This document shows positions 9,166-19,680 of a DNA stretch of 64,000 nucleotides, in pieces (within the stretch, counting starts at the first letter, position 1; every line of letters begins with the position of its first letter). Source of the DNA: DATARH01 sp963746885 (GTDB lineage Bacteria > Pseudomonadota > Alphaproteobacteria > ATCC43930 > CGMCC-115725); NCBI GenBank assembly GCA_963746885.1, contig CAVVDM010000018.1:248001-312000 (forward strand), written 5' to 3'. The translations under genes and the position numbers were made by a program. The notes below the pieces were generated by a model. The model did no database searches. It was not told the DNA's origin and worked only from the letters and a program-made list of their open reading frames with translations.

Positions 9166-10668
9166 ATGACAGATAGCGCAGGGGTGCCCACGCCTCTGCT
9201 GCGGGCGGTGCCGAGAGACGGCCTGCTCGCGGGCGTCACCGGCAAACGCGGCCCGCTGGTGGTGGTGCTCGGCCCGCAGCACAGCGGCGCGCCGCTATGC
9301 GCCCGCGTCCTCAGCTTGCTCGGCGTGGACATGGCCAATTCCAACGCGGCTGCCACACCGCCGTCCGAGCCGAGCAGACCCGTCGCGGACGGCGATTGCG
9401 AACGCCGGCAGGTACGGCAATTTCACGACCGCGCGTTTACGCTGATCGATCAAACGGCCGGCGGTGCGCTCGATGGCCTCGCCCAGCCGACGGCGTGGTG
9501 GGCGGACCCGCGCGTCTCGGCCATAAGGCGCGACATCGCTGCCTTCCTCGACAGCCGGGTGGGCGATGGTCATTTCGGATTTGCCGATCCGCGCACGGTG
9601 CGCGTGCTGCCGCTGTGGCGGCAGATTTTCAGCGAACTCAAACTGGCCCCGAAACTCATCCTGTGCCTGCGCAATCCCGCCGGCGTGGCGCGCGCGCTGC
9701 ACGAGCGCGACGGCGTCAATCCGGAGATCGGCGAATACCACTGGCTCGTTCAGATGGCGAATTTCTTCCAGAATTCGGGTGATCTTGAATATTGCACGGT
9801 AGAATACGAAAAATGGTTTGACAAACCGTCGGCGAATTTGAAGACGCTACAGAAATTCCTTGATCTTGACTGGCCAAAACGCGAGGCCGACCGTGATCTG
9901 TTGCTGGCGAGCGTCGCGACGCTCGCCAGTTCGCGGGAGAAGGGGCAACACCGCAAGCCACGCCAGCCGATCGTGCGCTCATTCTACAATCTCGTTCGGG
10001 CGGCCGCTGGCAGGCCGGCCGACCGCGATCGCCGCGACAAGATTCTTTCGCTGTTCGTCACCTTCCAGCAGCTCGCCAAGCCGATCGAAGGCGCTCGGAC
10101 GCCCCCCGGCAAGCTCGCACAGGCCTTGCAGGTCGATCCCACCACGGGCGCGGATGATGCGCGCCAGCGCGACGAAGCTGCTGCGGACGGCGAAGCGCGT
10201 CGAGCCGAACTCGCCGAAGCCCAGCGCGAGCTGGCGTCGCTGCGGGCGGCAGTCGCGCAGGCAAAGGGTGCCCGGGATGCTTTACAAGCCGAACTCGACG
10301 TGCGTGATTTTCGACTGAGTGAAGGGGAAGCGGTGCGGCTGGCGTTGCACGAGGCGCTGCAATCCTCGCAGTGGCTACTCGCCGAGGCCGCAGGCGCCCG
10401 GCGACAGGAGATTGACGGGCTGCGCGCGGCGCGGCAACGTGCCGAGCTGCAAGCGCAAACCCAAAAGGCAGCGGCGGCGCATTGGGAAAGCGAGGCGGCG
10501 CGGCGCGAGCGCGAGGCGGCTGCGCTACACGGCGCGCTCGACAGTGCCCGGCTGGTCGGCAAAACGGCCATGCAGGCATTGGCCGCGGCGGTGGCATCGC
10601 CCCCGCCGCCCCCGCGATCCGAGCGGCTGCGGGCGATCACCCGGTGGTTGGGTCTTACGGCAGCCTAG
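9166..10668 (+). CDS. Sulfotransferase-family-like protein with C-terminal coiled coil
   Basis: This protein has 500 residues. The N-terminal VVVLGPQHSGAPLCARVL (residues about 32-49) matches the PAPS-binding loop of sulfotransferases, though the usual Arg-Ser-Gly-Thr reads His-Ser-Gly-Ala, so catalytic ability is uncertain. KLILCLRNPAGVARALHERD (about 163-182) matches the 3'-phosphate-binding region. Residues about 330-480 are a long Ala/Glu/Arg-rich coiled coil with heptad character, and the end is Pro-rich. It lies 58 bp downstream of the GT2 gene in the same direction. Sulfation of the polysaccharide, or a scaffold or length-control role of the coiled coil, would fit. Confidence 0.75.
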   Translation: MTDSAGVPTPLLRAVPRDGLLAGVTGKRGPLVVVLGPQHSGAPLCARVLSLLGVDMANSNAAATPPSEPSRPVADGDCERRQVRQFHDRAFTLIDQTAGGALDGLAQPTAWWADPRVSAIRRDIAAFLDSRVGDGHFGFADPRTVRVLPLWRQIFSELKLAPKLILCLRNPAGVARALHERDGVNPEIGEYHWLVQMANFFQNSGDLEYCTVEYEKWFDKPSANLKTLQKFLDLDWPKREADRDLLLASVATLASSREKGQHRKPRQPIVRSFYNLVRAAAGRPADRDRRDKILSLFVTFQQLAKPIEGARTPPGKLAQALQVDPTTGADDARQRDEAAADGEARRAELAEAQRELASLRAAVAQAKGARDALQAELDVRDFRLSEGEAVRLALHEALQSSQWLLAEAAGARRQEIDGLRAARQRAELQAQTQKAAAAHWESEAARREREAAALHGALDSARLVGKTAMQALAAAVASPPPPPRSERLRAITRWLGLTAA

Positions 10669-10758
10669 CCGCATGCCGCTCTCACGGTCGCAGGTTGCGC
10701 CTGCCTCAAACACTGTGGCGACGCATTGCCGCCGCCTCCGCTCAACCGGGAGATTGCG

Positions 10759-11214
10759 ATGCCGCGGCTTGATCTGAGGTGGCGTCGGGAAACAGTGATC
10801 GGGCGTGCCGACCGCGCCGTCGCCATCGGCGATTTGAAGCTTGCGTTGCGGCTCTATCGCACAGCGCTCAAGCGAAACCCGCGCAACCCGCCGATCTGGG
10901 TCCAGTGTGGCCACCTGCTGAAGCACGCGGGCGAGCTGGCGTCGGCGGAGGCCGCCTACCGGAGCTCCGTCTCCTACGATCCGGGCGTGGCCGACACTTG
11001 GCTGCAGCTCGGCCACCTGCTCAAGCTGCGTGCCCGGACGGAAGAGGCGCAAGCCTGCTACCTGCGCGCTTTCGCCCTGGACCGCCGGCTCGGCGAGGCG
11101 TTGCGCGAACTGACCGCGTTCGGCTGGTCGGAGTCGGACCTCGCGGAGTTGCGCATCGCCGCAGGACCAGAACCAGTTCCAGGAGTCGCGACGACAGGTG
11201 TCGTTCATTCCTGA
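10759..11214 (+). CDS. Short TPR protein, C-terminus possibly frameshifted
   Basis: This 151-residue protein has three TPR units: LKLALRLYRTALKRNPRNPP, LASAEAAYRSSVSYDPGVAD and TEEAQACYLRAFALDRRLGE. It uses the same QLGHLLKLRAR phrasing as its neighbours. The ATG at 10759 follows GGGAGATTGCG. The last residues (GPEPVPGVATTGVVHS) look non-native. In the +1 frame from 11162 an open, aromatic and acidic stretch with RQSWDDDWTLPLWNILAQLR runs to a stop at 11309-11311, so a one-base indel near 11160 may have cut off the true C-terminus. It probably assembles with the glycosyltransferases of the cluster. Confidence 0.75.
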   Translation: MPRLDLRWRRETVIGRADRAVAIGDLKLALRLYRTALKRNPRNPPIWVQCGHLLKHAGELASAEAAYRSSVSYDPGVADTWLQLGHLLKLRARTEEAQACYLRAFALDRRLGEALRELTAFGWSESDLAELRIAAGPEPVPGVATTGVVHS

Positions 11215-11367
11215 CCGGCAGTCTTGGGACGACGACTGGACGCTGCCGCTGTGGAACATTCTGGCGCAGTTGCGATGGCTCGCCGGGCGCGGATCGGCAA
11301 CGGGGGTGTGATGCACGACGTCCATCGGCTTGTTTTCGGATGCCCGCGCGACCGGGGGATTGGTTGA

Positions 11368-14300
11368 ATGTCGATTTTTCGAGGGACGTCGCTGCGGCCG
11401 ACGCGTCTCTCGGACCTGGTACGCCGGGGTGACGACGCCAACCGCCGGCGCTCCTGGCACGATGCCGAAACCGCCTATCGTGCGGCGCTCGATCGCGACG
11501 CCTCGCTGACGCATATCTGGGTTCAGTACGGTCACGCGCTAAAGGAGCAGAGGCGCCTGGAGCCAGCCGAATTGGCCTACCGGCGATCGCTGGCGCTCGA
11601 CCCGACACTCGCCGACACGCATCTGCAGCTTGGACATGTGCTGAAGTTGCAGGGAAGATTGGACGAGGCCGCCGATGCCTATGTCATGGCCCATCGGCGC
11701 GACCCTACCCTGCCCTATCCCACGATCGAGCTTCGCGCGCTGGGGGTGGAAATGCCGGCGCCGCCGCGGATCAACGAGTTTCCCATCGATCCCGATTTTA
11801 TCGCGGCGCTCTACGGCAGCGCAGTTGATCCCGCGGCGTCACCCTACATGAGCGCCGGGCACCTGTTGCACGAGCACGGATTGAGCCCCGAAATCCTCGA
11901 GTTCTTTGATTACCGCTATTACTTTTACGCCAATCCGCCGGTGCAGGAGGAGCTTGGCAGGCCTGATCGCCACCGCTGCCTGCTGCATTTCTGCCAGCAC
12001 GGGGTCGACAACGCCCTCCCGTGCAGCGAGGCGTTTCTGTTCGACGCTGAGTTCTACGGCGACACCTATCTCGGCCGGCGCCTTGGGCCCGCCAACGCCT
12101 ATTGGCACTGGCTCAATGTCGGCTACGCCAAGGATTGGCATCCCAATCGCGACAATTGGCTGAAGCGCCGGCTCGGCTCGGATACGGTGGCCTTCGGCAG
12201 CTTCGATTTTGCCCCGTGCATCGCCTTTTTTTACGGAGATGACGAGAACGCCAAGTGGGTCGACTTGTTCATCCGCTTTATCAATGCGGAAGTGCTGCGT
12301 CCCGGCCCGCATTTCCCGATCACCGGGGACACCGCCGATCTTTTCTGCACCATCGCCCATCGGCTGTTCGCGGATGAGCGGGAGATAGACGCGCTGACCC
12401 TCTACGAGCGCGTCTTGCTCGATCTGCCCGACCATATGCCGGCGGCGCTCGCTTATGCCGAATGCCTGATGCAGGTCGGATTTTTTTTCCAGGCCCAGGA
12501 GATTTACCGCCGCCTCGGCGAACGCGACGACCATCCCGCCTGTTGCCTGCTCAACTTGGCGACCTGCTGCGAGGAACTCGGCGACCTGGGCAAGGCCCTC
12601 GCCGCGCTGCGCCGCGGCATCGATCGATTTCCCTCGGAAGCGCGGTTTCAGCTGCGCTTCGACACCACGGCGCAGCGGTTTTTCATCCGCGAATGGCAGC
12701 TGGCCCTGGCCATCGGCCGGACCGGACGCTACGACGCGGCGCAAGCGCGCGTCGCGGAATGCTGCGCCCGGCTGACCTCGCTGATGGCGGCGGAGCCGCC
12801 GCTCGCCGCCACACCACTGCGCGCGATCGCCATCGTCGGTAACCTGGGCCTGCCACAATGCACATTCTACCGCGTCGAACAGAAGATCGAGCACCTGCGC
12901 GCCGCCGGCTTTTCTCCCGATTTGTATGATTTTCAGGACGAGCTGCCGCAATTCATCGCCCGTTTGCCGCACTATCAGGCGGTGATCTTCTACCGGGTGC
13001 CGGCGACGGCGCCGGTGATCCATGCGATCACCCAAGCGAACCGCTTTGGACTGACGACATTCTACGATATCGATGATTTCATCTTTGGCGGCGAGGACTA
13101 TCCCGGCAGCATTGAAAGCTTCTTCGGCCAGATCACGCTTGATGAATATGTCGAGCTGAAGCTCGGCGTCCCGGCCTACCGCCAGGCGATCGCGCTGTGC
13201 GAATACGGCATCGCGTCGACACCCGCCCTTGCGAGGGAGCTGGCGAAAATCGTGCGCAGCGGCAGGGCATTTGTCCATCGCAACGCACTTGGCCAGCGGC
13301 AGGAGCAGCTGTCGGCGAGCGAGCCGGCGCGGCGCGTGACAGACCGCGTCACGATCTTTTACGGATCGGGCACGAAATCACACAAGGAGGACTTTCGCGA
13401 CCTCGTTGAGCCGGCACTGGTCGAAATCGTCAGGCGCTACGGAAGCCGCGTGACCATCGTCCTCGTCGGCTACATCGTGCTGTCGCCGGAACTGGAATCG
13501 ATCAGGCCGAACCTGACGATCATCGATCCGATATGGGGTGTCGAAGATTACTGGGCGATTTTGAAAACCGCCGACATCAACATTGCGGTTCTCAAGAAAA
13601 CGCCGATGACCGATTGCAAAAGCGAGATCAAGTGGCTGGAAGCCGCAATGTTCGGCATTCCCTCCGTGGTCAGCGGCACTGTCACTCACGACGAGGCCAT
13701 CGAGCCAGGCGTCACCGGGCTGATCTGCAACACGGCCGAGGAATGGCTCGGTGCGCTCGATCTTCTGGTGCGCGACGGCGAACTGCGCCGCCGCATCGGT
13801 CGCGCCGCTTGGCACCGGGTTCGCGACACCTACAGCGTGCGCCGCATGGGCGACAACCTGGCATCCATTCTGGAACAGGCGACAGCGCCGCCCGACACCG
13901 CCGCCAAACCCAAGCTCGTCATCGTCAACGTATTCTACCCGCCGCAAGCGATCGGCGGCGCGACCCGCATCGTCTTCGACAACGTCACACATTTGTCGCA
14001 GCAGTATCACGACGAATTCGACATCGAAGTCTTCACCAGCGGCTGGGGGCGTGGCGAGGAGGATTACGAGACCCGCTGCTACGTGCAGGACGGGATCCGC
14101 GTCACCACGGTGTCGCGGCCCGCTCTTGACGCGGTCGAGCGCGCGCTCTCGGATACGACGATGGCTGACATATTCGGCGCGTATCTCGACAGGACAAACC
14201 CGGCGCTGATCCATTTTCACTGCATCCAGCGGCTGACGCCCTCGGTTGTGTCGGCCGCCTTGGCCCGCGGCATCCCGTATCTGATCACCGCACATGACGG

Positions 14301-15150
14301 CTGGTGGATTTCCGATGTGCAGTTCATCGTCAACGAGGCGGACGAGGTGGTGCTGTACGACTACTCGGACCCGCTGGCCACCGGGCTGAAATATGGCGGC
14401 GCCGCCTACCGGCGGGTGATCCAATTGAGGGACGCATTGTTCGGCGCCGCCAAGGTGTTGACGGTCTCCGACAAGTTTGCCGAACTGTACCGCCGCTGCG
14501 GCGTGCCGAACGTGGTCGCCATCGCCAACGGGATCGCCGCGATCGACGCAAAGCCGCGCGCCGCGTCGACCGATGGCCGGGTGCGGCTCGGCTTCCTCGG
14601 CGGCATCGGGCACGCGAAGGGCTACTACCTGATCAAATTCGCCCTGCTGAGCCGAAAATTTGCCCATCTGCGCCTCACTGTCATCGACGCGGGGCTGGCG
14701 CCCGGCAGTTCGCGGCAGGAGGTCTGGAACACGACTCCGATCGCGTTTGTGCCCAAATATCCCGAGGATCGCGTCGCCGAGTTGTACGCAACGATCGATG
14801 TCCTGCTGGCGCCGTCGGTATGCATCGAAAGTTTCGGCCTCGTGACGCGCGAGGCGCTGCACTGCGGCTGCTGGGTTGTTGCTTCCGATCGCGGCAGCAT
14901 CGGCGATTGCGTGACGGAGGGGCAAAACGGCTACGTCGTCGACGTTTCCGACGCGATGGATTTGATCCGCGTCCTCACCCTGATTGACGGCGAACCGGAC
15001 CGCTACCGCGCGCCGCCGCCGGCGCCGCCGATGCTGCGCCGCGCCAGCCAGCAGGGCGACGAACTGGCCGCGCTTTACCGATCGATCGTTGCGGTGCGCC
15101 GCAGCGACGCGGCGGCGGACGATCGCGCGGGCAGCCGGGCTCAGCTGTAG
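11368..15150 (+). CDS. Giant TPR protein with two GT4 glycosyltransferase domains
   Basis: This protein has 1,260 residues. It starts with TPR units (residues about 15-125), then an alpha-helical region rich in Phe/Tyr/Cys (about 140-480) with another TPR-like block. The first glycosyltransferase domain lies at about 485-840 (TFYDIDDFIFGGEDYPGS; SEIKWLEAAMFGIPSVVSG). The second is a clear GT4 domain at about 847-1215, with VNVFYPPQAIGGATR at its N-terminus, LGFLGGIGHAKGYY, and the E-x7-E nucleotide-sugar motif in CIESFGLVTREALHCG. Two fused GT4 enzymes could add two successive sugars. The gene end overlaps the convergent FG-GAP gene by 10 bp. Confidence 0.88.
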   Translation: MSIFRGTSLRPTRLSDLVRRGDDANRRRSWHDAETAYRAALDRDASLTHIWVQYGHALKEQRRLEPAELAYRRSLALDPTLADTHLQLGHVLKLQGRLDEAADAYVMAHRRDPTLPYPTIELRALGVEMPAPPRINEFPIDPDFIAALYGSAVDPAASPYMSAGHLLHEHGLSPEILEFFDYRYYFYANPPVQEELGRPDRHRCLLHFCQHGVDNALPCSEAFLFDAEFYGDTYLGRRLGPANAYWHWLNVGYAKDWHPNRDNWLKRRLGSDTVAFGSFDFAPCIAFFYGDDENAKWVDLFIRFINAEVLRPGPHFPITGDTADLFCTIAHRLFADEREIDALTLYERVLLDLPDHMPAALAYAECLMQVGFFFQAQEIYRRLGERDDHPACCLLNLATCCEELGDLGKALAALRRGIDRFPSEARFQLRFDTTAQRFFIREWQLALAIGRTGRYDAAQARVAECCARLTSLMAAEPPLAATPLRAIAIVGNLGLPQCTFYRVEQKIEHLRAAGFSPDLYDFQDELPQFIARLPHYQAVIFYRVPATAPVIHAITQANRFGLTTFYDIDDFIFGGEDYPGSIESFFGQITLDEYVELKLGVPAYRQAIALCEYGIASTPALARELAKIVRSGRAFVHRNALGQRQEQLSASEPARRVTDRVTIFYGSGTKSHKEDFRDLVEPALVEIVRRYGSRVTIVLVGYIVLSPELESIRPNLTIIDPIWGVEDYWAILKTADINIAVLKKTPMTDCKSEIKWLEAAMFGIPSVVSGTVTHDEAIEPGVTGLICNTAEEWLGALDLLVRDGELRRRIGRAAWHRVRDTYSVRRMGDNLASILEQATAPPDTAAKPKLVIVNVFYPPQAIGGATRIVFDNVTHLSQQYHDEFDIEVFTSGWGRGEEDYETRCYVQDGIRVTTVSRPALDAVERALSDTTMADIFGAYLDRTNPALIHFHCIQRLTPSVVSAALARGIPYLITAHDGWWISDVQFIVNEADEVVLYDYSDPLATGLKYGGAAYRRVIQLRDALFGAAKVLTVSDKFAELYRRCGVPNVVAIANGIAAIDAKPRAASTDGRVRLGFLGGIGHAKGYYLIKFALLSRKFAHLRLTVIDAGLAPGSSRQEVWNTTPIAFVPKYPEDRVAELYATIDVLLAPSVCIESFGLVTREALHCGCWVVASDRGSIGDCVTEGQNGYVVDVSDAMDLIRVLTLIDGEPDRYRAPPPAPPMLRRASQQGDELAALYRSIVAVRRSDAAADDRAGSRAQL

Positions 15151-18100
15151 TGCCAGACCTGGGTGCCGGCAGCGCCGCTTAGCACGAGATCGGCCTGGCC
15201 GCTGCCGCTGACATCGGCGAGGCCGCGGAAGGTCGTGCCGTCCCAGCCTTGGGCGTAGCCGAAATCGGCGATCGTCGCGTTCGGGTCGGGTGCCCAGGTC
15301 ACCTGCCCCGCGGCGTTGACCGAGCCGAGATCGGTGAAGGTCGTGCCGGCGCCAAAGCCGACAATGTCGGGGATGCCATCGCCGTTGACGTCGCCGACCA
15401 GACGTGGCGTCGCGCTGCTCCACCCTTGTTCGAGACCAAACCCGGCCACCCCCAGATAGATCTGCCCGAACGGTTCGCCGCCGTGGGTCGCCGGGTCCTG
15501 GCCGAGCGCAACCCAGGCGCCGGCGGTGCCGAAGCCGATGATGTCGGGGCGGCCGTCACCGTTGAGGTCGGTGACGATACGCGGCGTCATCGCGTTGTTC
15601 CAGCCATCGGCGTCGCCAAAGGCGCTGGCGCTGCCGTTGACGTGCGCGGTCTGTAGCGGCCCGAGCTGATAGTTGCCGTTGGCGTCCTGCGAGCCATAGG
15701 CGTAGACCAGCCCCGACGGCCCCATCCCGACAACGTCCGGGATGCCATCGCCGTTCAGATCGATCGGCTTACCGTTCTGGTCGACGATGGTGCGGATGTC
15801 GTTGAGGCTGTCCCACCCCGCCGCGTTGCCGAGCGCCGCCGAGTTGGCGGCGTAATACTCCTGGGATGAGTGCGCCCCCGGGGCAAAGGCCTGCGGCGCC
15901 ACGATCATGCCGGTATAGCCGAACCCGATGATGTCGGGCGTCGCGTGCGTCGTTACCGCGATTTCGACCGTGTAATGCGGGTTCCAGCCCTGATTCGCGC
16001 CAAAATCGCCGTACAACTCAGGGGTCGTCTCATATGTCGGGACCACGACGCCGTCGGGTTCTTTGGTAGCCGAGATCGGACGGTAGAAATAGATCCCGGC
16101 ATTGCCCTGGCCGTAGACGATGTTCTGTTGATACGAAACCCCGTTTGAGCTGCCGGTGCCGTACACCGCGACGCCGCGCGCGCGGCTTGCATCGTAGCCC
16201 TGGTTGGTGCCGAAATCGGCGATCGGCACGCTCGCCGTGCCGAACTCTGCGAAGGACGGCGATGCGCCGCCCGGCACCCCCCAGGCCATTACCGTGCCAA
16301 TCGCACCGAACCCGACATAGATCGCGTCGTGCTGCACCTGGTCGGCGACCAAGGTTCGGGTGAACGCGGTCGATTGCCATCCCTGAGCCCAGCCGAAATC
16401 CGACAGCGTCGACGCCTGCGCGACGGTCGGCCCGACCGACACGGCCCCGATCTGGGTTCCCCAATTCCCGGTTTGCCCAGCGCTCAACGGTGCGGCGTAT
16501 TCCCCGAAGACCCAGAAGGTGTTCCCGGTTACCGGGTCGAGGCCGCCATTGTAATTGCCCCAGCGAACGGTGCCGTTCGAGTCCGCCAAGGCAAAGGGAC
16601 CCGACCCAAGGTAGAGCACTTGCGGCGCCTCGATCGTGCCTGAGGCATCACCCGCCACATGCAGCGCGTAATAGGATCCGGCATACAGGTTCGGACCGCT
16701 TGCGCTGAACGTTACCAGGAAATCGCCGTTGGCGTCCGCCGAGATGTTTGGCGAAAATGTCCCGACGCCAGCGCCGGCTCCCATTACCGACCCACCGATC
16801 GTGCCCTGGTCCGCGAGCGTCAAGGCCGCAAGGTTGCTGGTGTCGATTTTATCCCACTGCACGGTTGCGACGCCGATGTCCGGCCCCGATGTCGGCTGGA
16901 CGGTGCTGACCACGTAAAGGATGCCGTTCTGCCAAACCGCATTGCCGGTCGTCGCAGAGACAATGGTTGCGTTGGTGCCCGGCTGGCTGGTTGAAATTTG
17001 AAACGAGTCCGACGACGCGGCACCCATGACGGTCTGCAACTGGAAGCTCGGCACCGTCGTCGGGTTGTCGATCCTGATGATCTGGATTGCGCCGCCCGTG
17101 TTGGAGGCATTCACCAGGAAGGTGCCGGCGGCAGTGCCGGAGGGGCTCAAGACCTCGGCAGGCTGCCCGAAATAGGAATAGCGACCACCGGTGACCGTGT
17201 TCGCATTGAAGTCGGACACCTGGACGGCGCCGCCGTCATAGAGTCCGCCGGTGCCGACGCCATCGTTGATGACCCAGAGATGCGACTCCTCAAACAAGTC
17301 GTTGGCGTTCGGGACGCCGTATGGAAAAAAGCTCCGCATCGCCGCGGTTATGTAAATAGCCTTGCCATCAGTCGCCAATCCGGGAAAATCGGCCCAAGTA
17401 TCTTGCCCATTTATGGTCAGGCTCGTATCGATTGTTGCAAAATTCCACCCGTCGTTCGGGTTTGAATCTTTTGAGACGGCAATATTTATGAAACTTGAGT
17501 TGCTATATCCGTCACTTTCTAGAACAAATCGGTTATTTACATTATCGTATACGACCCGAGAATCCGAAATTTCTGTACTATTGGGCAGGCCAAAGAAAGC
17601 ATTAAGCGATTGATCACTTTGGAGATTTCCGCTTTTATCGTACCATTGGATCCGGGCGTTCTCCACGGTCACGACGTTGGCGATACCGGCGGCAAGACTG
17701 CAGTCGGGCTTGTTCGTACCGTTGGTGCTGTAGTTGTTGCCGGGAAAAGAAATATACAGCCCGATGGGCGCAGCCGCCGCAGCAGCCGTTGGATCGGGCG
17801 CGATCGGCACAGGGGTTGCGCTGCTCGCGGGAGCTGAAACCGAACCGCCGGTCGGACCGGCCGCGCTGCCGCCCGGCGGCGGAGCTGCCGCGCCCGCAAC
17901 GAATGCGGCAGAACTCGCACCTTGGTCGATGTCTTGACCGGCAGCCCCGCCGACAAGATTGAGCGGCTGACTGGCGGCACTCGCTGCGCCTGCGCCGTCT
18001 GCGGCCGGACTGCCGGGGTTGATCGTCGTTCCGGGGGAAATTGCCGGGGTCAGATCGCCGGGCGAACCCGAGGGCCGGTGCGGCGAGGACGGGCGACGCA

Positions 18101-18332
18101 CCCACAGCGGTCGCTGGAGGCGCGGTCACTGGCGGGCCGGCGGACGCGCCCGTCAATGCTGCCGCGCCGTTGCTCGCGACGGCAATCGCGCCGCTTGCGG
18201 CGGCCATCGGCGACGCGCCGTTGCCTACGGCAGCCGGGTCGAAGCTCGGCAGCGGCAACCCCAGGGTCCGTCGAGCGCTAACAGACCAAGCGCTTGAACA
18301 GCCTGGTTCGCAAATTTCGGTTCGTTCGGCAT
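15141..18332 (-). CDS. Large FG-GAP/VCBS repeat secreted-type protein, 5' end frameshifted twice
   Basis: The main frame (986 codons from 18101) ends in calcium-binding FG-GAP repeats: DLNGDGIPDVVGMGPSG, DLNGDGRPDIIGFGTAG, DVNGDGIPDIVGFGAG and DVSGSGQADLVLSGAAG. The middle part, with WVINDGVG and QVSDFNANTVTGG, is beta-propeller-like. The likely true start is ATG at 18332 (MPNEPKFANQAVQALGLLAL) after GAGAGGCG. Reading continues in a second frame (LPLPSFDPAAVGNG) and joins the main frame at about 18066. Both shifts, near 18262 and 18066, fall in short G/C runs. There is no classical signal peptide, so type I-like export is possible. Being convergent with the polysaccharide cluster suggests a cell-surface role. 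Confidence 0.8.
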
Positions 18333-18647
18333 CGCCTCTCGACCCCCGGGGATCCGAATTGACCGAAATTCGCGCGATGTCATCGCGGATCATGTCCACA
18401 ACGTTCGGTGCGACGTCGCAGGACAAGAACACGGGTCAGTCCGGCAAAATTCCGCGATCCCGGCCGGTGCGCGCGAGAATTTTCGGTCGCCCCGGCATGA
18501 AGGCACCAAATTCGGTCGCAGCCGACCCTCCCGCATCCCACGACAAAGACAGGGGAACGATGCGCCCGAGGGGGGAGACCGCCGCTTTTCCCGGTCCGGT
18601 CAGTGGGTTCCCGCGGTCGGCATGGGAATGTGCGACCGCGCGGCGGT

Positions 18648-19634
18648 TTAGGCGACCATCGCCTCTTTCAACAGCGACTGATTGATCAGCTTGTCCCAGT
18701 CCGGCAGGCTGCGCAGCTTGTGCTGCTGCATCAGCACCTTCGATTGTGCTTCCATGTAGGCCTTGAAGCCCGGGACATATTGCGCGTTCACCCCGAGCTT
18801 CGACAGCATCAGGGTAACCGTCTTGTCGGTGAGTTCGAAACCCTGTGCGTGCATGGCAGCCTGGATGCTCTTCGCGCATTCATTCGGGTCGGTCTCGAAC
18901 AGCTTGATCGTGTCGAGCCAGCCGCGCAGGAACGCCACCAGCTCCTTCGGGCGCTTTTCGACCACCGAACGGTTGGCGCCCAGCACCACCGGCAGCATGT
19001 CGACCGACGCAAAATCGGCGACCGTCTTGCCGAGATTGTCGACTTCGGCGATCGACACGAACGGCTCGGTTCCGACAAACGCGTCGACCGAGCCGGCGAC
19101 AACAGCCGCGATCATATTACGGCCCATCGTGTTGACGACGTGGATGTCGGACGGCTTGAGGCCGTATTTGGGCAGGAGCTCGGACTGGAAAACATAGTCG
19201 GTCGACGTGCCGAGCTGCGAGGCGACCCGGCGGCCCTTCAGATCCTTCATCGATTTGATGCCGCTCTTGGCGCCGGCGACGACTGCGTCGGTCTTGCCGG
19301 CATACATCGCCATCGCGATCGCCATCATGTCACCCTTGGCGGCGCCCAGGATGAACGGCGTCGAGCCCAGGATGCCGAGATCGATGTGGCCGGACAGCAT
19401 CGCATCGCGGGTCGATTTGCCGCTGTCGAATGTGTAGTAATTGACCGCTGCACCGGCCTTTTTGAACGCGCCCTTGGCCTTGGCGACCATGCCGATCGCC
19501 CCCCAGGAGGCCGCCGCGTCGTAGCCGAAATTGAGCGGCGCCGCCGCCACAGCGCGCCGCGGCAGCAGCGAAGCGCCTGCCGCGGCGCCCGCCAGAGCCA
19601 ACAAGTCACGTCGTCCGATCGTTATCATGGTCAT
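18648..19634 (-). CDS. ABC transporter substrate-binding protein (NitT/TauT/SsuA type)
   Basis: This 328-residue protein has an N-terminal signal of Tat type (GRRDLLALAGAAAGASLL, residues about 7-24). An SsuA/TauA-like fold follows, with FGYDAAASWGAIGMVAKAKG, the DLGILGSTPFILGA ligand-site loop and MKDLKGRRVASQLGTSTDY. The ATG at 19634 follows GGGAGGATCGG. It is the last gene of the minus-strand operon that begins with a FAD oxidoreductase and a ferredoxin. The family imports sulfonates, nitrate, taurine, thiamine precursors or aromatic acids; the ligand here is unknown. Confidence 0.88.
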   Translation of the reverse strand: MTMITIGRRDLLALAGAAAGASLLPRRAVAAAPLNFGYDAAASWGAIGMVAKAKGAFKKAGAAVNYYTFDSGKSTRDAMLSGHIDLGILGSTPFILGAAKGDMMAIAMAMYAGKTDAVVAGAKSGIKSMKDLKGRRVASQLGTSTDYVFQSELLPKYGLKPSDIHVVNTMGRNMIAAVVAGSVDAFVGTEPFVSIAEVDNLGKTVADFASVDMLPVVLGANRSVVEKRPKELVAFLRGWLDTIKLFETDPNECAKSIQAAMHAQGFELTDKTVTLMLSKLGVNAQYVPGFKAYMEAQSKVLMQQHKLRSLPDWDKLINQSLLKEAMVA

Positions 19635-19680
19635 CCGATCCTCCCTCGATCTTGCGATTTTTCTGGCGCCGGGATCGCGC

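Noticed and set aside
11311..11367. An 18-codon frame directly in front of the double GT4 gene, possible leader peptide
   Set aside because: Start lacks a convincing ribosome site and there is no attenuator-like structure or codon bias; it coincides with the end of the presumed TPR C-terminus.
13378..15423. A 681-codon minus-strand frame under the double GT4 gene
   Set aside because: Low-complexity Arg/Gly/Asp-rich translation antisense to conserved glycosyltransferase motifs.
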